This document shows, one piece after another, positions 6,067 to 8,458 of a stretch of 8,458 nt of DNA. Within the stretch, counting starts at the first letter, position 1; each line of letters starts with the position of its first letter. The notes beneath the pieces are model-generated. The model did no database searches. It was given only the letters and a program-made list of their open reading frames with translations, and had not been told where the DNA came from. Location of the stretch: assembly GCA_947479185.1 (NCBI GenBank), contig CANJYY010000092.1:1-8458 (forward strand). Direction: 5' to 3'. The DNA comes from Caulobacteraceae bacterium. GTDB lineage: Bacteria; Pseudomonadota; Alphaproteobacteria; Caulobacterales; Caulobacteraceae. Made by a program: the position numbers and the translations under genes.

Positions 6067-6116
6067 GCCCCCTCCACCACCCTTCGGGTGGTCCCCCTCC
6101 CCTCTACGAGGGGAGG
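6067..6116 (-). repeat. Double-hairpin intergenic repeat, copy B (inverted relative to copy A)
   Basis: Read on the - strand, stem 1 is CCTCCCCTC (6116-6108), loop GTA, GAGGGGAGG (6104-6096). After GGG, stem 2 is ACCACCC (6092-6086), loop GAA, GGGTGGT (6082-6076), then the tail GGAGGGGGC. It begins seven bases after the pheT TAA, so it would sit at the 3' end of the pheT message. No T-run follows, so it is more likely a 3' end stabiliser or mobile repeat than an intrinsic terminator. The 57 bases between the copies hold no recognisable feature. Confidence 0.8.
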
Positions 6117-6123
6117 AAGGAAC

Positions 6124-8458
6124 TTACCCCCTCAGCCGCCCGCCGGCCTTCTCCGCTGCGGCGATGATCTTCGCCGAGACGGCCTCGATCTCGGCCTCGG
6201 TCAGGGTCTTCTCGCGCGGCTGCAGGACGACCTCCAGCGCGATGGAGGTGTGACCCTCCGGCACGCCGGCGCCCTGGTAGACGTCGAACACCCGCGCCGA
6301 GGCGATCAGCGCCTTGTCGGCGCCGGCCACGGCCTTGACCAGATCGCCCGACGCCTTGCCGGCCTCGACGAGGAAGGCGAAGTCGCGGCTCAGCGGCATC
6401 AGGCTCGGCAGGTCGAGCGCGGGGCGGGTCTTGCCCTTCTTCTTCGGCTCGGGGATCGCCTCGACCCAGATCTCGAAGCCGTAGACCGGCCCGTCGACGT
6501 CGAGCGCCTTGAGCACGACCGGGTGCAACTCGCCGAACTCGGCCAGCACGGCCTTGGGACCCAGCTGCAGCCGGGCCGACCGGCCGGGGTGCCACCAGGA
6601 CGAGGCCGAGCCCTGGGCCGTCTGCAGCGAGGCCACGGGCGCGCCCAGCTCCTCCAGCAGGGCCAGCAGGTCGGCCTTGACGGTGAACAGGTCGTCGCGC
6701 GGGCGCTTGTCCCAGCCGCGCGGAGCATGCGGGGCCAGGATGGCGGCGATGACCAGCCGCTGGTCCTGCGGCCGGTCGCCGCCGAACACCGGGCCGACCT
6801 CGAACAGCGCCGCGTCGGGGAAGCCCCGGCGGGCGTTGCGGCCGGCGGCCTCGATCAGGCCGGGCAGCACCGAGGGCCGCATGGTGTCGATCTCGGCCGA
6901 CATCGGATTGGCCAGCACCAGTTCATCGGCGCCGCCGCCGAACAGCTTGGCCACGGCGTTGCGGGTAAAGGACCAGGTCAGCAGCTCGCTGTAGCCGGCA
7001 GCGGCCAGCGCGCGGCGGGCCATGCGGGCGCGGCCCTGGCGGGCGGTCAGCACGCCGTTCGCGCCGCGGGCGACCTCGGGCAGCGGCGTGGCGGGCAGGG
7101 CGTCGTAGCCGGCGATGCGGGCGACTTCCTCGACCAGGTCGGCCTTGCCCTCGACGTCGCGCCGCCAGCTGGGCGGGGTGACGGTCCAGGCGCCGGCCGA
7201 CGGCTCGACGGCAAAGCCGAGCCTGGTCAGGATCTCGCGCGAGCGGCCATGCTCGATGGTCAGGCCCGACAGCTGCTGCACATAGGCCGGGTCGAACGCG
7301 ACCGGGGCGGGCGGCGGCAGGGTCTGGCCGGCGACCACGATGTCCGACGGCTCGCCGCCGCACAGCTCGAGGATCAGCTTGGTCGCCAGCTCGAGGCCAT
7401 CGACCACGAAGCCGGTGTCGACGCCGCGGGCGAAGCGGTACTGGGCGTCGGAGGTGATGCCGGTGTCGCGGCCGGTCTGGGCCGTGCGGATCGGGTCGAA
7501 CCAGGCGCTTTCGATGAACACATCGGTCGTGTCGTCCGAGCAGCCGGTGGACTCGCCGCCCATCACGCCGCCCAGGCCGATCGGCCGCTCGCCGTCGGCG
7601 TCGGCGATGACGCTCATGCCGGGGCCGAGGTCATAGGTCTTGCCGTCCAGCGCGATCAGATGCTCGTCGCCGTGCGGGCTGTGAGCCCCCAGCCGGGCGT
7701 GGATCGAACCGCCGACCAGCTTGGCCGCGTCATAGACGTGCAGCGGGCGGCAGCGGTCGAGCGACATCAGATTGGTGACGTCCACCAGGGCGTTGATCGG
7801 GCGCAGGCCCACCGCCTTCAGCCGCGCCTGCAGCCAGCCCGGGGACGGGCCGTTCTTCACACCCCGGATCAGCCGGCCGGCGAAGGCCGGGCAGGCCTCG
7901 GGCGCGTCGATCTTGATCGCGATCGGGCAAGGGAACTTGCCAGGCACGGGCTCGACTTCGGGCGTCGTGAACTTGCCGAGGCCGGTGGCGGCCAGGTCGC
8001 GGGCGATGCCGGCGACGCCCAGCCAGTCGGGGCGGTTCGGCGTGACCTCGAAATCGATGACGGGCTCAGCGCCATAGAGCTGCGCGGCGGGGGTCCCGAC
8101 CTTCAGCGAGGGATCGAGCTCCAGGATGCCGTCGCTCTCGCTCTCCAGCTCAAGTTCCGAGGCCGAGCAGAGCATGCCGTTGGAGACGACGCCCCGCACC
8201 GGCTTCTCGACCAGGGTGACGCCCAGGCCCGGCACATAGGCGCCGATCGGGGCGTACATGGTCACAAGGCCCACCCGCGCGTTGGGCGCGCCGCAGACGA
8301 TCTCCTTGAGGCCGTCCCTGGTCTCGACCTGACAGACCCGCAGGCGGTCGGCGTTGGGGTGCTGGACCGCTTCCACGATCTTCGCCACCGAGAAGGGCTT
8401 CAGCTTGGCGTCCGCGTCGGAGACGTGCTCGACCTCCAGCCCCGCCGCGGTCATGGCG
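6124..8458 (-). CDS. pheT: Phenylalanine--tRNA ligase beta subunit, 5' partial
   Basis: This is the beta chain of the alpha2-beta2 cytosolic enzyme that charges tRNA-Phe. The frame is open to the window edge. The Met at 8454 is internal, because PheT normally has ~25-30 more residues (MKFTxxWL...) before the GLEVE segment seen here. Counting from that Met, domains in order are: the OB-fold tRNA-binding domain (~20-130, [29 protein letters not shown]), the B3/B4 editing-type domain (~190-365, [35 protein letters not shown]), the B5 domain (~385-465, [28 protein letters not shown]), the catalytic-like core (~470-660), and a C-terminal FDX-ACB anticodon-binding domain (~680-776, [35 protein letters not shown]). 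All family blocks are intact. pheS would be expected upstream, outside the window. The stop is TAA at 6124-6126. Confidence 0.97.
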   Translation of the reverse strand, partial: AMTAAGLEVEHVSDADAKLKPFSVAKIVEAVQHPNADRLRVCQVETRDGLKEIVCGAPNARVGLVTMYAPIGAYVPGLGVTLVEKPVRGVVSNGMLCSASELELESESDGILELDPSLKVGTPAAQLYGAEPVIDFEVTPNRPDWLGVAGIARDLAATGLGKFTTPEVEPVPGKFPCPIAIKIDAPEACPAFAGRLIRGVKNGPSPGWLQARLKAVGLRPINALVDVTNLMSLDRCRPLHVYDAAKLVGGSIHARLGAHSPHGDEHLIALDGKTYDLGPGMSVIADADGERPIGLGGVMGGESTGCSDDTTDVFIESAWFDPIRTAQTGRDTGITSDAQYRFARGVDTGFVVDGLELATKLILELCGGEPSDIVVAGQTLPPPAPVAFDPAYVQQLSGLTIEHGRSREILTRLGFAVEPSAGAWTVTPPSWRRDVEGKADLVEEVARIAGYDALPATPLPEVARGANGVLTARQGRARMARRALAAAGYSELLTWSFTRNAVAKLFGGGADELVLANPMSAEIDTMRPSVLPGLIEAAGRNARRGFPDAALFEVGPVFGGDRPQDQRLVIAAILAPHAPRGWDKRPRDDLFTVKADLLALLEELGAPVASLQTAQGSASSWWHPGRSARLQLGPKAVLAEFGELHPVVLKALDVDGPVYGFEIWVEAIPEPKKKGKTRPALDLPSLMPLSRDFAFLVEAGKASGDLVKAVAGADKALIASARVFDVYQGAGVPEGHTSIALEVVLQPREKTLTEAEIEAVSAKIIAAAEKAGGRLRG

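Noticed and set aside
6067..6116. Repeat copy B as an intrinsic terminator of pheT
   Set aside because: The stems are strong but no T-run follows either one.
5972..6253. 93-codon + strand frame across the repeats and the pheT 3' end
   Set aside because: It is composed of repeat sequence and antisense pheT and has no RBS or domain.
8452..8454. ATG as true pheT start
   Set aside because: PheT proteins have an additional ~25-30 N-terminal residues before the GLEVE segment, and the frame stays open to the window edge.

Overview
The window looks like chromosomal DNA of a high-GC alphaproteobacterium, most likely a member of the Caulobacterales (Caulobacter, Phenylobacterium or Brevundimonas type). 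The reasons are very high GC at third codon positions, a DUF1134/EipA envelope protein preceded by a CtrA-type TTAA-N7-TTAG site, a promoter shaped like the Caulobacter housekeeping consensus, and GC-rich double-hairpin intergenic repeats of a kind common in this group. The assignment is inference from these traits, not a database match.

Left part, + strand (1-4450): the 3' end of an RND periplasmic adaptor gene (membrane fusion protein) overlaps by one base the complete gene for an HAE-1 type RND inner-membrane pump of 1037 residues. Together they would form the adaptor and motor of a tripartite efflux pump; no TolC-type outer-membrane channel gene is visible. An exported DUF1134 protein (EipA family, 196 residues from the preferred start) follows. 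A CtrA-like box overlapping the pump stop codon and a hairpin in front of the ribosome binding site suggest that it has its own cell-cycle-linked control.

Middle (4451-4541): two near-palindromic units in inverted orientation form a REP-doublet-like element between the convergent genes eipA and yqhA.

Right part, - strand (8458 to 4542): pheT (phenylalanyl-tRNA synthetase beta chain, 5' end cut by the window edge) is followed by two inverted copies of a 50-base double-hairpin repeat whose differences are mostly compensatory. Then comes a leader region: a promoter-like sequence, an almost leaderless 43-codon reading frame rich in Thr, Met, Ala and Leu, and a strong intrinsic terminator with a competing pairing partner inside the leader frame. 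Downstream lie two small overlapping genes whose products look like diverged ACT-fold paralogues (the second resembles IlvM, the small subunit of acetolactate synthase II), and then yqhA (UPF0114 membrane protein).

The layout from leader to yqhA suggests an attenuation-controlled small operon of amino-acid-sensing domains without a catalytic partner in view. This is the least conventional part of the window. The pump, PheT and YqhA are ordinary family members.
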